DNA of 64,000 bases from Trichoplusia ni (taxonomy: Eukaryota > Arthropoda > Insecta > Lepidoptera > Noctuidae), in NCBI RefSeq assembly GCF_003590095.1, contig NC_039493.1:8370001-8434000 (forward strand), in the 5' to 3' direction. Below are positions 1 through 11,408 of the stretch, in pieces. The position numbers and the translations under genes were made by a program. The first letter of the stretch is position 1. The number at the start of each line of letters is the position of its first letter. The notes below the pieces were generated by a model, which saw nothing but the letters and a program-made list of their open reading frames with translations, had not been told where the DNA came from and searched no databases.

Positions 1-2931
1 AATCGACTGTTGGATTACCGTCTATGATGATGACACAGTGCAGAAACTGGTCACGAGCACTACTGGTCGCCTAGCAACCACACAACAGGCCAGCGGCCAC
101 GTCTCGACCGCATTCAATAAAGCGACGTATAAATTCCACTTAATAAGATTAAGTATAAATTATTCTAAATTATATTAATCTATTATTCAACATGTTACAA
201 CTATTTCGTGTATACATCGCTCGTTTTAAGTTCGTCAATGTTCTCTATCACTTAGTGATAATAGGACAAGTAAATTTAATGAAATAGTGATCACATATCT
301 TCCTTTTCACATAGAAAAAATATATCTAAAGCTATTTATGCCTATCAATAGGTAATAGACGACAATTTATTTAAAAATAAATTTATTGAATTATATAAAT
401 TATTCAAATTACTAACATAATACCTCTTAGGTATCTATTTATTACGTCTAAGTCGAAATTGAGAATTTGAAATTGGTATTACCATTATATCTATCTAGTT
501 TGTGTTCTTTATATAAATAAGATAATTCACATTTAATGTAATATTTCAAAGAAAAGAGTTGATTGAGTACGGCCTTTTAAATGGCCAAAATAAATAGTAT
601 GACGCGTCGTGGATGTGTTATGTAATTACCAAAGAACGAACCAATTATGAAAGAGTACCTGTTCAAGAGATTTGTCGTAGCATCGACTACCGCTGCAGCC
701 GGCCCCGCAACTGCATCCTACTTACCAACAACACTGTAGATAATTCAATATTATTAAGTAGGACACTAGGTGAATTTCGATGCCCACTAAAATCGTTCAT
801 ACATGTGCCAAACATCATAATTTCAGTGTATTAATCACGCGAAGGCAATACTTAGCGTAGGTCATCCTACTTAACTAGATTAACAAAATCACATCTCAGT
901 GAACTATCAGTAATGTGTGTAATACTTATAAACTAGCTTTCGGAGATACATTGTGTGTTAGAAGTCACGTTAACTAACATAGTTGTAATTCAACAAAATG
1001 CACATTCATAGTAACCTACTTCAGATAGTTTTAAAATCGTGTTCGTAATTCCAGTCGTTACATTTTAGCTTTATTAAAGTCATTATAAATTATGAATGGT
1101 ACAGTCGCCAACGTAAGTCACACATGTTCATGATTACGCTGTTGTCGCGCACTAGGAGCCGCTTGGCGACTGTACTGCGACGAGTATCAAGTAATTATTA
1201 ATGTAAAACTATTAAAATTACTTACTTTAGATATTAGGCTGTGAGTCAGCGTAAACACATTCTTTACAATTTAATATTCAAGCTAGAGTTGCTGTGATAC
1301 ACCATTATGGCTATAAAATTATAGTGTAGTCATTTCTGGCTATAAAAACAATTGGATATAACGTGGATGTACCTCCGTTAACAACGGCATTTTCTATCTG
1401 TGATTTCACTGATGTGTAGATGCACCCCTATCCGCGTAAACTAAATTCTGAAACCTCATCAACCATCCTTGGGTATAACTCGTATTTTTTGACTATTAAT
1501 GAAATCGTAACTAACAAGGCTGTCTGTACTTTGAACATATTTTGGAAATTGTATTTTATAAAGCCTATGTGTAACAGCCAGAAATGTAACTAGATTGTCT
1601 AATAGAACAAACCTACTTGGAAACTTTCTTGGTCTTGGATCTAAAGCAGTTACAAAGACAGCCCGTTGTGCCATGCTAGCAACATCTCAAGATATAGAGC
1701 AATAACGAATGGTATATAGATAGTGATCGCTGGGCGGTATGCTATTTAAATTATAAATATTATGTATTTTGATCTGGAACGAGTTTTTCATAGAAAAAAA
1801 TATTTCGAAGTGTAAAAGTTGTTTAAGAAATTATTAAAATATTCAAATAATAATTCTAGAGAGTTAGTCAGTGAGTAATTATAAGAAAAAGATGTTATGA
1901 GTATAATAAAATAAACTAATAAAATAAAAATGTTGGTATCCTTAATTTCTGAACCCCTACTCCCAACGTTCAATTCATTTTTCCTTTTTAGTTAACGTAA
2001 AGCCAGAAAGAAATAGAGAACTCAAAATGTTACGGTCAAGAAACTGTGTTGTCACAACAGGTAACCCTACAATATCAATAAATTGGTGTTATACTGCTTT
2101 GAAATCTGTTTCATCAACCTTATCGGCTTATAAATTAGATCACCATTGGCAAATCAATTATGGTCATCTGACCATAGCTTTTATTTTGCTGAATTGTTTT
2201 CGAATTAAGGAATTTCCGCAGCGCAACGGATATAGTTGAGGATTACTGCGAGGGTATCGCGGGAAGTACCTGCAGCGCGCTGACTAACGCAGTGGATTAG
2301 TGGGAATTTCCTGAATTGTTTATCACAGAATCTCAGGGCTACAATGTTACAGGGAAAACTTGACGATAGTCTTACCTACCGAGGCAGATATACCAAACTA
2401 AGCTGAGGTTGTAAACAATACAGTGGTGTAAAAGCAGAAAATTATCTTTCAAACTGCTTTAACACGTTTTTTGCATGTTTTTTCATCATTTGAATAAAGT
2501 ATAAACAGTCTACTTGCGCGAGCCTCGCAAAACTCCACATAAAAAACAACAACTATCCTTAAAAAAACATTAAGCTGGGATCAAAGCACAAAAAACAAAA
2601 CAACGACATATGCAATATAAAAATATATTTTTAACAGTTTCTAAGTTGAAGTATTCAAATTACCAACATATTGCATCACATCACCAATTGAATACCTAAA
2701 TTTTAGAACAAGTTTAACATCACTAACAATTCTATTTAAATTATATAACTGAGTAAAACGGAATAACAAAATAGTTACATTTTTACAATTTTTAATGGTT
2801 AGGCCTTAACCTTAAGACTAGAAAAATAATTTGTATATCTTAAACTACAACTATATAAACACCCAAATACTAATAATAATAAATAGTACTAATAAAACTA
2901 CCTATTTAAAACATACACATTTTGAGGATTC
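1..2931. other. Left-edge intergenic region; no supported gene
   Basis: I see no convincing gene here. The first ~130 bases are clearly more GC-rich than what follows, and one plus-strand frame is open from base 2 to about 178 (it reads DCWITVYDDDTVQKLV near its start). That could be the end of an exon entering from the left, or first-exon/promoter sequence of a leftward gene. The rest is AT-rich with only short open frames that lack splice-site or family support. The last few hundred bases (about 2600-2931) probably hold the 3'UTR of the minus-strand FASTK-domain gene. Confidence 0.4.
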
Positions 2932-4878
2932 CTAGGTGCATGGCTCAGCATTATTTATTTTCTCAGATAAATATTCCCTTAATCCAGCCTTATTGAATGA
3001 AGTATAAAATTGACTAAGTAGGGAATACTTCAAGCTTACGACTTTCATGCCTAGAATTTTGAGGTGTGTTTTTTTCATGACTTGTGGGCCAATCAGCTGT
3101 TCATTGTTTGAACAATAATGATCAGGCAAATGTATTAGAATGGCAATATTTTCATTTCTCACAGACTTTGACTTCCAGTTGACTGTGCTGCTGCCCAGAC
3201 CTTCAGGGTGTAGCATGACATCCAGTAAGTATGTCTCATCAGATGGTAGGTAAGGAACAGATACAGCTATGGACAATTTATCTTTCCCACCCGCTGCTAC
3301 TACCAGGCTTTCCATTATTTTCTCCAAAATATTTCTAATGCGGAAATCTTGGGATATGGGTTTGGGCCATTGGTCTTTTGGTAACAATGGACCCATATAC
3401 TTATCACACTGCAATGTCATTGCAGTATCAATTAAACAAAACCTCTTCATTATTTCAGAGTTGTTTACTTTAGACAGGTACTCGGGGCTGAGCATTCTGC
3501 TCACTAAACTGGCTGGATACTTGCCAATATAAATTAACGACAATGTCATTAAACTAAGGTCACTGCTGCATATTTTGTCAAACTTCTCATTTAAAACCTT
3601 ATCAATGAGATTCCAAAACGTGGAACCGTTCACAGGTTCAAAATACAAATAGCCATACGGGTATATAAATGATTTGTAAAAACTTGGAGGGACTATCTGC
3701 CAGTTTCTCATAAAGAAATCACTGCAAGCATTTAATACGATTTCATTACAAATTTGGAATTGCATACAATAGTTCAAAATTCCTACAACAAGAACATGAC
3801 TTTCAATCTTTGAGCCTTTTAATTTCATATACTTTTCCACAGCCTTCTCAATTTGGTCATCAGTGTATTTAAGTCTTGTTAGTTTAGAAATTATATCCAG
3901 TAAGGAATCCTCATCAAGGGCATGTATGTTAGCACAGAGCCAACTCCCGACCACACCAAATGATTGGACAGATAAATATTTCTCTTGAACAAATGTGCTC
4001 ATAATGTCCTGCATCACAGGAACTTTAATCTTACTCCATAGATCACAGAGCTTCTGTTCCAGTAAAGTAAGAATGATTCTTTTGCTGACTTTTAACCCAT
4101 TCAATATATCAAAAACTTGTACAATATTTGTTTCATCTATTTCATGTTCCCTAGCCACAAACCCCACCCAGAGCTTGTCGATTGAGTCTGAGTACTTGAC
4201 ATCATTCTTGTTACTTATAAGAAAGGTTGTAAATTCACACAGCTGTTCAATAGACAGCCTGTTGTCAATAACTCTTAAAAGTAATTCATCATGAAACTTG
4301 TATTTGTATGGATCCATAAAGGTAGACATGGTGTTCAGGATGTTCAATATTGTTTGTGTATCTTCAGTCTTCAGTACGACCTTCAAGAGTTTGTCTAAAA
4401 TGGCTCCTTTAGCTAAATTAATGTGCATAGTTTTAGAATCCAAAAATAAAGAGCTTGGATTTTTTTCAATATCATATATGCGTTCAATGGCACCAAGCGC
4501 AATGTTTGGAGTTATTTTTGTACACTTTGATAGTAACGAGAATACATCCCGTAGATCCAAGCATTGCTTGAACTCTTCTTGAATCAGCTGATAGTTGAGA
4601 GAATCGTGTCCACTTGTTGATTGGTCTTCATTCGGCTTGTCATCAATATCCGAAAGGTTTTTTAACCTTTTTATAATAACAGGAAGTTCTTGCACATTAA
4701 ATCCGTTTTCTATTAATATTGTACTACTGCTGAAATGTGGATTATTGCCAGATTTGTCGTCACTCACCATTCGAGGCGCAAATGTAAGTAATGGACTGGA
4801 AATCGAGTTATTGCCATTGCTGGAAGACAGTAGGTTATTTTTAGCTTTAAGATACGTTCTTCTCAAAACTAATGACAT
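2932..4878 (-). CDS. FAST kinase domain-containing protein (mitochondrial RNA regulator)
   Basis: This is a single-exon 648-residue reading frame on the minus strand, with its ATG at 4876-4878 and TAG at 2932-2934. A further in-frame stretch upstream has no ATG. The N-terminus (MSLVLRRTYLKAKNN) is basic and lacks acids, as expected for a mitochondrial presequence. The middle is a helical, leucine-rich region in the style of FAST_1/FAST_2 domains. The last ~65 residues look like a RAP domain, with NIAILIHLPDHYC followed by GPQVMKKTHLKILGMKVVSL. FASTK-family proteins bind mitochondrial transcripts and control their processing or stability, and the RAP domain resembles a small nuclease fold. I cannot say which paralogue (FASTKD1 to FASTKD5 type) this is. 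The gene is divergent from the next gene, with 2.8 kb between their start codons. Confidence 0.8.
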   Translation of the reverse strand: MSLVLRRTYLKAKNNLLSSSNGNNSISSPLLTFAPRMVSDDKSGNNPHFSSSTILIENGFNVQELPVIIKRLKNLSDIDDKPNEDQSTSGHDSLNYQLIQEEFKQCLDLRDVFSLLSKCTKITPNIALGAIERIYDIEKNPSSLFLDSKTMHINLAKGAILDKLLKVVLKTEDTQTILNILNTMSTFMDPYKYKFHDELLLRVIDNRLSIEQLCEFTTFLISNKNDVKYSDSIDKLWVGFVAREHEIDETNIVQVFDILNGLKVSKRIILTLLEQKLCDLWSKIKVPVMQDIMSTFVQEKYLSVQSFGVVGSWLCANIHALDEDSLLDIISKLTRLKYTDDQIEKAVEKYMKLKGSKIESHVLVVGILNYCMQFQICNEIVLNACSDFFMRNWQIVPPSFYKSFIYPYGYLYFEPVNGSTFWNLIDKVLNEKFDKICSSDLSLMTLSLIYIGKYPASLVSRMLSPEYLSKVNNSEIMKRFCLIDTAMTLQCDKYMGPLLPKDQWPKPISQDFRIRNILEKIMESLVVAAGGKDKLSIAVSVPYLPSDETYLLDVMLHPEGLGSSTVNWKSKSVRNENIAILIHLPDHYCSNNEQLIGPQVMKKTHLKILGMKVVSLKYSLLSQFYTSFNKAGLREYLSEKINNAEPCT

Positions 4879-7648
4879 TTTGGAAACATTCAGCCTTAAA
4901 AACAATAGTTTACGGACACGGAAAACAGAAACAAAGCAAAATTATTGTATCACATTTTGACATTGACAGCCAGCTGCAGTACAGAAGTATGACATTGAAA
5001 ATGATTGAGCTTTAAAAAACTTCTGGATAGTAGCAATTTCTGATTGAAGCGTGGCAACTACGTCTCACGAGACAATGATAAGATAAATGTTAGTTAATGT
5101 AGGTAGGCCCAAAAATGTAGGAAGCCTAAAATAGATATTTATTATCAAATCCGTCAATATAAAAATTGAAGGCTATGAAACAAAACGTGGTAGATTGTTT
5201 TAATATAATGTTTTTTTCAAACAGCTAAATAAAGACTTTCCTCCAGTTCTTCCACTGGTTTCAAATGAGCAGCTGCTAAACAGCTCGATGAGAATGGTAA
5301 AATAAAAGATATTGGAAACGAAAATTTTAAACATAATACAATCATGGATGAAAACTAAAAACACTCACACTGTTGATTTAATGTGGATTATACCAATTTT
5401 GTTTTTTCTCTTCTTGGCAACACGGATGTCATCCACTTTAGTAATTCAATTCATTCGTTTCGCCTGACGTCGTTTTCAATATTCATTCGTTAGTTCATTC
5501 TTACGTCTTGCTTGAACGCTCATTACTTCTGTGTTTCTCTGCTTATTTTTCGTAAATTCGTATATTTTTGATAAGATAATGTTTTTAATTACATAACTAT
5601 TGAGTTAGTGAAATGGTTATGCTCTAAAGGAAAAAAACAAAAACAACGAAGTAAGGTTATTAAACCGGTGTCTATTTTCATCTGTTCAAGTCAGCTGATT
5701 TATTTTTTGTAAGTTGTTCCACTAATATCGATAACACTATTATGATTTTATGCTGATAAACGGCTAAATGTCTTAAACAATCTGATACACCTAATAGAAT
5801 AAACTTTTTTATTTCATTTTTGACAGAATACATTTTTATTAAAACCTGTTGTATCCTTAATAAAATAAGTTACCAATTAACAACAATAGACAGCTAATTG
5901 TATATGCATGCAATTTGATGATGTTTACCGTGTTTTATTTTTTATTTTTAGGTAAATTATTTTAAAAGGAACTCTGTTAATGAGGTAAAAAAAAACGGTT
6001 GCAGATCTAATTATAGTGTGGTCTGACTATGCATGATCAAACAAAGGTAAGTACCAACAGTCATACAATATTAATTCATCACAATATGCTTCATTAACAT
6101 TAATTGAGCTGCTATTATTATGAACATGGACTTTATGTAATATGCCTGGTGTTGACAGTATTTTCCTCTATAAAGTGCTGATGTTATTTACATGTTTATA
6201 ATTTATTTGATTTAAACTTCCATGTTTTAATTTCCAATAAAATAATGAAATGTATGCTTATCAACATGGGAACCAGTGTCAATTTAAACATTATGTTGAA
6301 AAATACTGCTGAAATAATGAATCTATTAAAATAATAATCTCTGCAATTTTTTTTTTTGGTTAAACGGTTTTAGGTACAATAATAAATATTTACTACAGTT
6401 GCAAACCACTGAGAATTGCAAAACACAGAGATAAAGTGGTTAACCACAGGTTATTTAAATATGACATAATGTTTTCCTAGAAATTGAATACAATCAATTA
6501 ATGTGAGAACATATCACTATTAATAATTTATTATCAGTCTACATTTTCCTACATAATATCAAAAGGTGTGCTTGAAGGAGTGTTTCACAAATTATTATTA
6601 TTTATGTTAACATAAGGGTTTCAGTGCAGTGCAAACCAGATTAAATTCATTCTGACCTTGACTATATGTCACATACCATAATTCGACTTATAAATTAATT
6701 TACCAGTCCAATTTCTTTTTGATGAAAATCTATTTATTTTCGAAGATTTAATTTCATTTCTGAGGTGTATGCAATAAAATCATGAAATAAATGAAATTAT
6801 TTCTAACATGCGCCAAGAATTCGTCTGATAGCAGGTACATGCTACTGAATGTCATTGCTTATAAGCAGTTTATGATCTGTCTCATATTACACTAACAAAC
6901 TGCCAATCAACCTAGTTGACCAATGGAGACCCATTACTCCACATACATACGTTTAAGTGTATCTGTTATATGCGAGTCTCAATTAACACATATTTAAGAG
7001 GCCTGTACAGGCAATAATGATCAGTATGTGAGGACAAATCACGGTAAATGTACTGCAAATGTTCTTTGAAGACAAGATAACGACATTGTGTTCTTTTTTC
7101 GTGATTATCTTAAATGATAAGGCATACCAATGCTCTGTTTTGTTTGCCCACCTCTACACAAACTTTCGTAACTTCTCTGTCTGCCAGTACCGCGGTTCGT
7201 ATTGACGCTCAAGTACGTTCATATTGAATTACACAGAGTATCACATCGCATGTTAATGTGGAATAAGCAAAATAATTGTTTTACTGTGTGAGAACGTGAT
7301 CCAATTAATTCCGATCGAATTACTGTAAAAAAGTTGTATTCATTAGTACATTTCGATTTAACGGCCTGATCGAACACAGTAAGTAAAGTCGTATGCTATC
7401 AGCACTTAAAAACTTTTCTCAAATTTTATCGTATTGATTGATCAGTGCCATTACAAAATCGTGGATAAGAAGTGAGTAGGTATAATAAACACATTACATA
7501 TCATCTCTTAATCTTGCCTACGCAATATCTTATCTCTGAAAAATCCGTTAATGACTTAGACTTGAAACGCCACTTCGTTGTAAATCCCTCATCAGTCAAC
7601 GCCAATTCACTATGTTTACAAAAGGCTACGATATCTGTGTTTTTCCAG
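4879..7648. other. Divergent intergenic region / 5'UTR of the dehydrogenase gene
   Basis: This region separates the leftward FASTK-domain gene from the rightward dehydrogenase gene. It is AT-rich and I see no coding potential. It should contain both promoters. The dehydrogenase start codon follows directly after a pyrimidine tract and AG (about 7634-7648), so at least one non-coding first exon of that gene probably lies somewhere in this stretch. I cannot place that exon with confidence. Confidence 0.5.
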
Positions 7649-10600
7649 ATGGGTTTCCAACTGAAATGGGGTATAGCTGGGGTGGGCATGATCGCCCACG
7701 ACTTCTTGACAGCGCTGGGGACGCTGCCAGCTGAACAGCACAAGGTCATCGCCATCGCCGGCAAAGATCTAGAACGTGTTCACAGATTAGCCACGCTCCA
7801 CAAAATCAACACTGCTTACGAAGGCTACGAGGCACTCGCGCGTGATGACTCTATAGGTAACAAAACGTTCTATTGTTTAGACAAGGATCAGTAAACAAAC
7901 AAAAGATAACGGCTAAATCATTACTGCTGAACGAGTGACACTTCCTTTAGCATTGTAATATCGTCGAACAAAAAACTGGCTCCCGGCCTACCTATTCACT
8001 AACCTCATTTGCTTAACGCCTGACGGTCTTGGTCAAAGTTACAGGTGCCACATAGATAAAGGCTGATATTGGCCTTCCAAGAGTACGTGCCTGAGTAATA
8101 TAACTGTGATTAACTGGACAAACAATGTTTTTAAATAACTAACTTAATAATTGTGTCACGTCTTACATATTTACCCAGTTTCTATTTTCTGTCATATTTG
8201 CCTATATATAAAAAAGAGGTAATGCACACGAATATTCTGTATATAATATTATTCTACACCATTTTTTTCCTTAACTTTTCGATGCTATCTAAGCAAAGAT
8301 GTTTTTTGTGACAACTTCTAATTACTTTCGACAAGGGAATAAAAAAATCTTGATAAACTAGCGAAATTTGACACAGTTTTAACGAAGAAGCATGTTGGTT
8401 AGATATTTTATAAGATTTTAAACATTTTAATTTATAGTTTTCTTTCACGCAATAGATGTACATAATCTGTTCGACCTCTAAACTTTAATTGTGTTGCGCG
8501 AAATGATTATTTTCTGAGATTTTATTCTAATAAAAGGATATTTAAACAAAAAATAGCGAAAACCTTGAGGAACGACTTTAGATTTGGATCATTTAACAAT
8601 ATAATACCGGCAGTTTACGGTCATTTACGTAGCGTCCGGTGTATTAAATGGCCGGTCAGTGACCTGTATCAATGATACAATTATAATAATTTCGCAATGT
8701 TTTAATATGCTTCCCCATGTCATGTGAGTCCAAAATACGTATATTTGCTAGTTATATAATATACTGGAACCGATTAAGATTATTCAAGGCCGTACACCAA
8801 GGCGGGTACACTAACATAGTAACAATATGAAACCGTGGTCACAAACGAAGCACTAGGTAACTCAAAAACTTATCGGAAATATTTCTCTTGTTTCCAGACA
8901 TAGTTTTCGTGAGTGTTCTCAATTTGCAACATTACGAAGTAACAAAATTAATGTTAGAGAATGGTAAACACGTATTATGCGAAAAGCCCGTGGCCATGAC
9001 TTACAAACAGACTAAATCGCTGGTGGACCTGGCGCGCGAACAGAAACTGTTCCTCCTTGAAGGGATGTGGTCGCGGTTCTTCCCTGCTTACGACGCTTTG
9101 GATCAGCACATATCTTCTGGCGGGCTTGGGGACATCTATCACATCAGCATACAGTTTGGGGTCGAAATTAACGACATTGAGAGAAACTTGTAAGATATTT
9201 ATGATCACAGCTTGTATATTATGCTTTACCCATCGCCATTATATTATATTCTGTCATCTGTGTCTGATATATATCATCGACATCATTAACAATAAACTAC
9301 ACAAAAACAAATCTACGGAAGTGTAGTTTTTAATATGGAAATCATTTCAGAATGAAAGACTTGGGAGGTGGTGCGGTGCTAGACTTGGGTATTTACATGC
9401 TTCAACTAGTGCAGTTCTTGTACAAGGAGCCGCCAACAGACGTCGTGTGCACGGGCCACTTGAGCAAGACGGGAGTGGACGAATCTATCTCCTGCGCACT
9501 TAAATACATGCACGGCAGGACCGCAACACTATCTGCACACACACGTGCCAACATGACTAATAAAGCAGAAATCGTCGGCACAAAAGGAGCTATTGCGGTA
9601 AGGGAAAAGTCACTCTTCTGAAGAGTCTTTAATTATAATTATTTGAACGAATTGGAAATCGATAACAATTGCATGATATCGATCGATAGAATAATCCTAC
9701 GAAAGTAAAATAGACGTACCTGAACCGTGACACATTTTTGAGTCACTGCATTATCGCTAATGCAATTAAATCACATAATACAAGGTATTCAAAGTTTTCT
9801 TGTTTTCGTTTACAGTTGGACTATTTCTGGTGTCCTACAGTGCTTCATATATCGGCAGCTAATAACACAGAATGGTCTTTACCCAAAGGGAAATATAAAT
9901 TCCATTTCCATAATAGCGCCGGCCTTAGCTACGAGATTCAAGAATGCTGGGACTGTATCAGCAAAGGTATCAAAATATTATATCTAGTATATAAAATTCC
10001 CGTGTCACGATGTTAGTTACCGTACTCCTCCGAAACGACTGAACCGATTTATACCAAATTTTATATGCGTATACAGTAGGTCTGAGAATAGAACAACATC
10101 TATTTTTCATACCCCTAAGTGTTAAGGGTTGCCCACACTAAAAAAATATATTTTATTTTTTGGACTAAATTGTTTGTTTTTATTTTTTTATAATGTGGCA
10201 TTAAAAATACATACAACTAGAAAACAAATATTCGGCAAAACAACGTTTGCTGGGTCAGCTAGTTTTTATATAAATTCTTGAATATTATGGTTACACTCGC
10301 CAAGTAAAATGACGCCCCGCTACGTATTATTTAACAAACCATGTTTACCCATTTACCATCTTTCGGGCACGTTCTTTAATTCTCAGTATTATTTTGTAAG
10401 TACATAGGTAGTAATTTACTCTTTTTATGAGTGTAAATACATGCGCAATTCCATATTTTCGTAAGACATTTGTAACTACGTCATGCATATGAAAAATGCT
10501 AATTGTAATATTGTCGTGTGATCTTTCAATGTCGTGACTTGTTACGGTTCATTTTTACATTTTCAGAAAATCCAATTAGTTATCTTCCCTTATCTAATGA

Positions 10601-10725
10601 CATTTGTTTACATTACAGGTTTGCTAGAAAGCCCCAAAATGAGTTTGGACGAAACCGTTCTGCTCTCAAAACTGACTGATACTATGAGAACTCAAGTGGG
10701 AGTCTTAGAAGCTGAACTAAATTGA
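7649..10725 (+). CDS. DHDH: Trans-1,2-dihydrobenzene-1,2-diol dehydrogenase-like oxidoreductase (Gfo/Idh/MocA family)
   Basis: Five coding exons (7649-7856, 8898-9189, 9351-9597, 9816-9966, 10619-10725) join in frame to a 334-residue protein, the length of mammalian DHDH. The N-terminal Rossmann fold carries the dinucleotide-binding loop GVGMIA (about residues 11-16). The family motif CEKP places the likely catalytic lysine at residue 99. The C-terminal half has LGGGAVLDLGIY, the typical Gfo/Idh/MocA substrate-domain motif. Family members are cytosolic NADP-dependent enzymes that oxidise trans-dihydrodiols and reduce dicarbonyls or xylose. The exact substrate here is unknown. The start codon lies immediately after a splice acceptor, so the 5'UTR is probably on an upstream exon. 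Intron 4 contains a Helitron starting 16 nt after the donor. The gene faces Oat tail to tail, with stop codons about 680 bp apart. Confidence 0.88.
9983..10263 (+). mobile_element. Non-autonomous Helitron in DHDH intron 4
   Basis: The element starts with TC after a host A and ends with CTAGT before a host T, the Helitron termini and A^T insertion site. Its 5' part (TCTAGTATATAAAATTCCCG, then the block around CGTACTCCTCCGAAACG) and its 3' end (GCTGGGTCAGCTAGT) match a family I recognise as abundant in lepidopteran genomes. There is no coding capacity. It sits 16 nt downstream of the splice donor at 9967. Confidence 0.75.
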
Positions 10726-11408
10726 GTGAATATTTATTATATAACGCAAAGTACCTATACAATAAGAAATCCTAGCCAGTCCAAGGTTTTACTACCTACA
10801 TATACGTATAAAAATTGCTTTAATTATATTATATTGTAAAGCTAAGTGCCAGTGGAACAAAAGAGCTACGCGTTGTGATACTTAAATTATTTCGGCTCAT
10901 ACATGTTTATAAAAGTTACTTAAAGTACAGTATTTACCTCAACTAACTGTGATTTAAAGTGTGTTGTGAGAAGGTTGTTAAATGTTAATATTGAAAATAT
11001 ACCGCACAAAAATGTAAACCATGTTTTATTGATTAAAACGCTGTTGAAATCAAGTTTAACGTTTATTATCTTATACATTTTACAAAGATAAATCCTTACA
11101 AATAACAATGATAAAATAAATAGGGTATGAACGTATATTAAAATTTGAGACAGACTTAGACAATCCGAACAATATTTATTAAACATTTTGATACAATTCA
11201 GTCATAAATCATGAATACTAAACGTTATTATCCGAAATATATAATAAAGTCAGTGCATGAGCCGTTCTTTTGGTAACATATTAAATTAAATATTTAATTT
11301 TGGACATTGCACTCACGCCACTTCTGCAGGCGTCTAATTAGCTCATTACAAATGTAATAGTTCTCCTGACTTGAGTATAATAATAGGTAGAACTGTACTA
11401 TAGTGACA
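10726..11408. other. Convergent 3' intergenic region between DHDH and Oat
   Basis: This stretch separates the DHDH stop from the Oat stop. It is AT-rich and non-coding and should contain both 3'UTRs. A plus-strand AATAAA lies at 11243-11248, which would put a DHDH poly(A) site only about 150 bp from the Oat stop. A TTTATT motif near 11025 is the best minus-strand poly(A) signal for Oat. The two transcripts may therefore overlap at their 3' ends. Confidence 0.35.

Noticed and set aside
1459..1674. 71-codon minus-strand open frame starting MAQRAVFVTALDP
   Set aside because: No family resemblance, no flanking exons found, and such lengths occur by chance in this composition.
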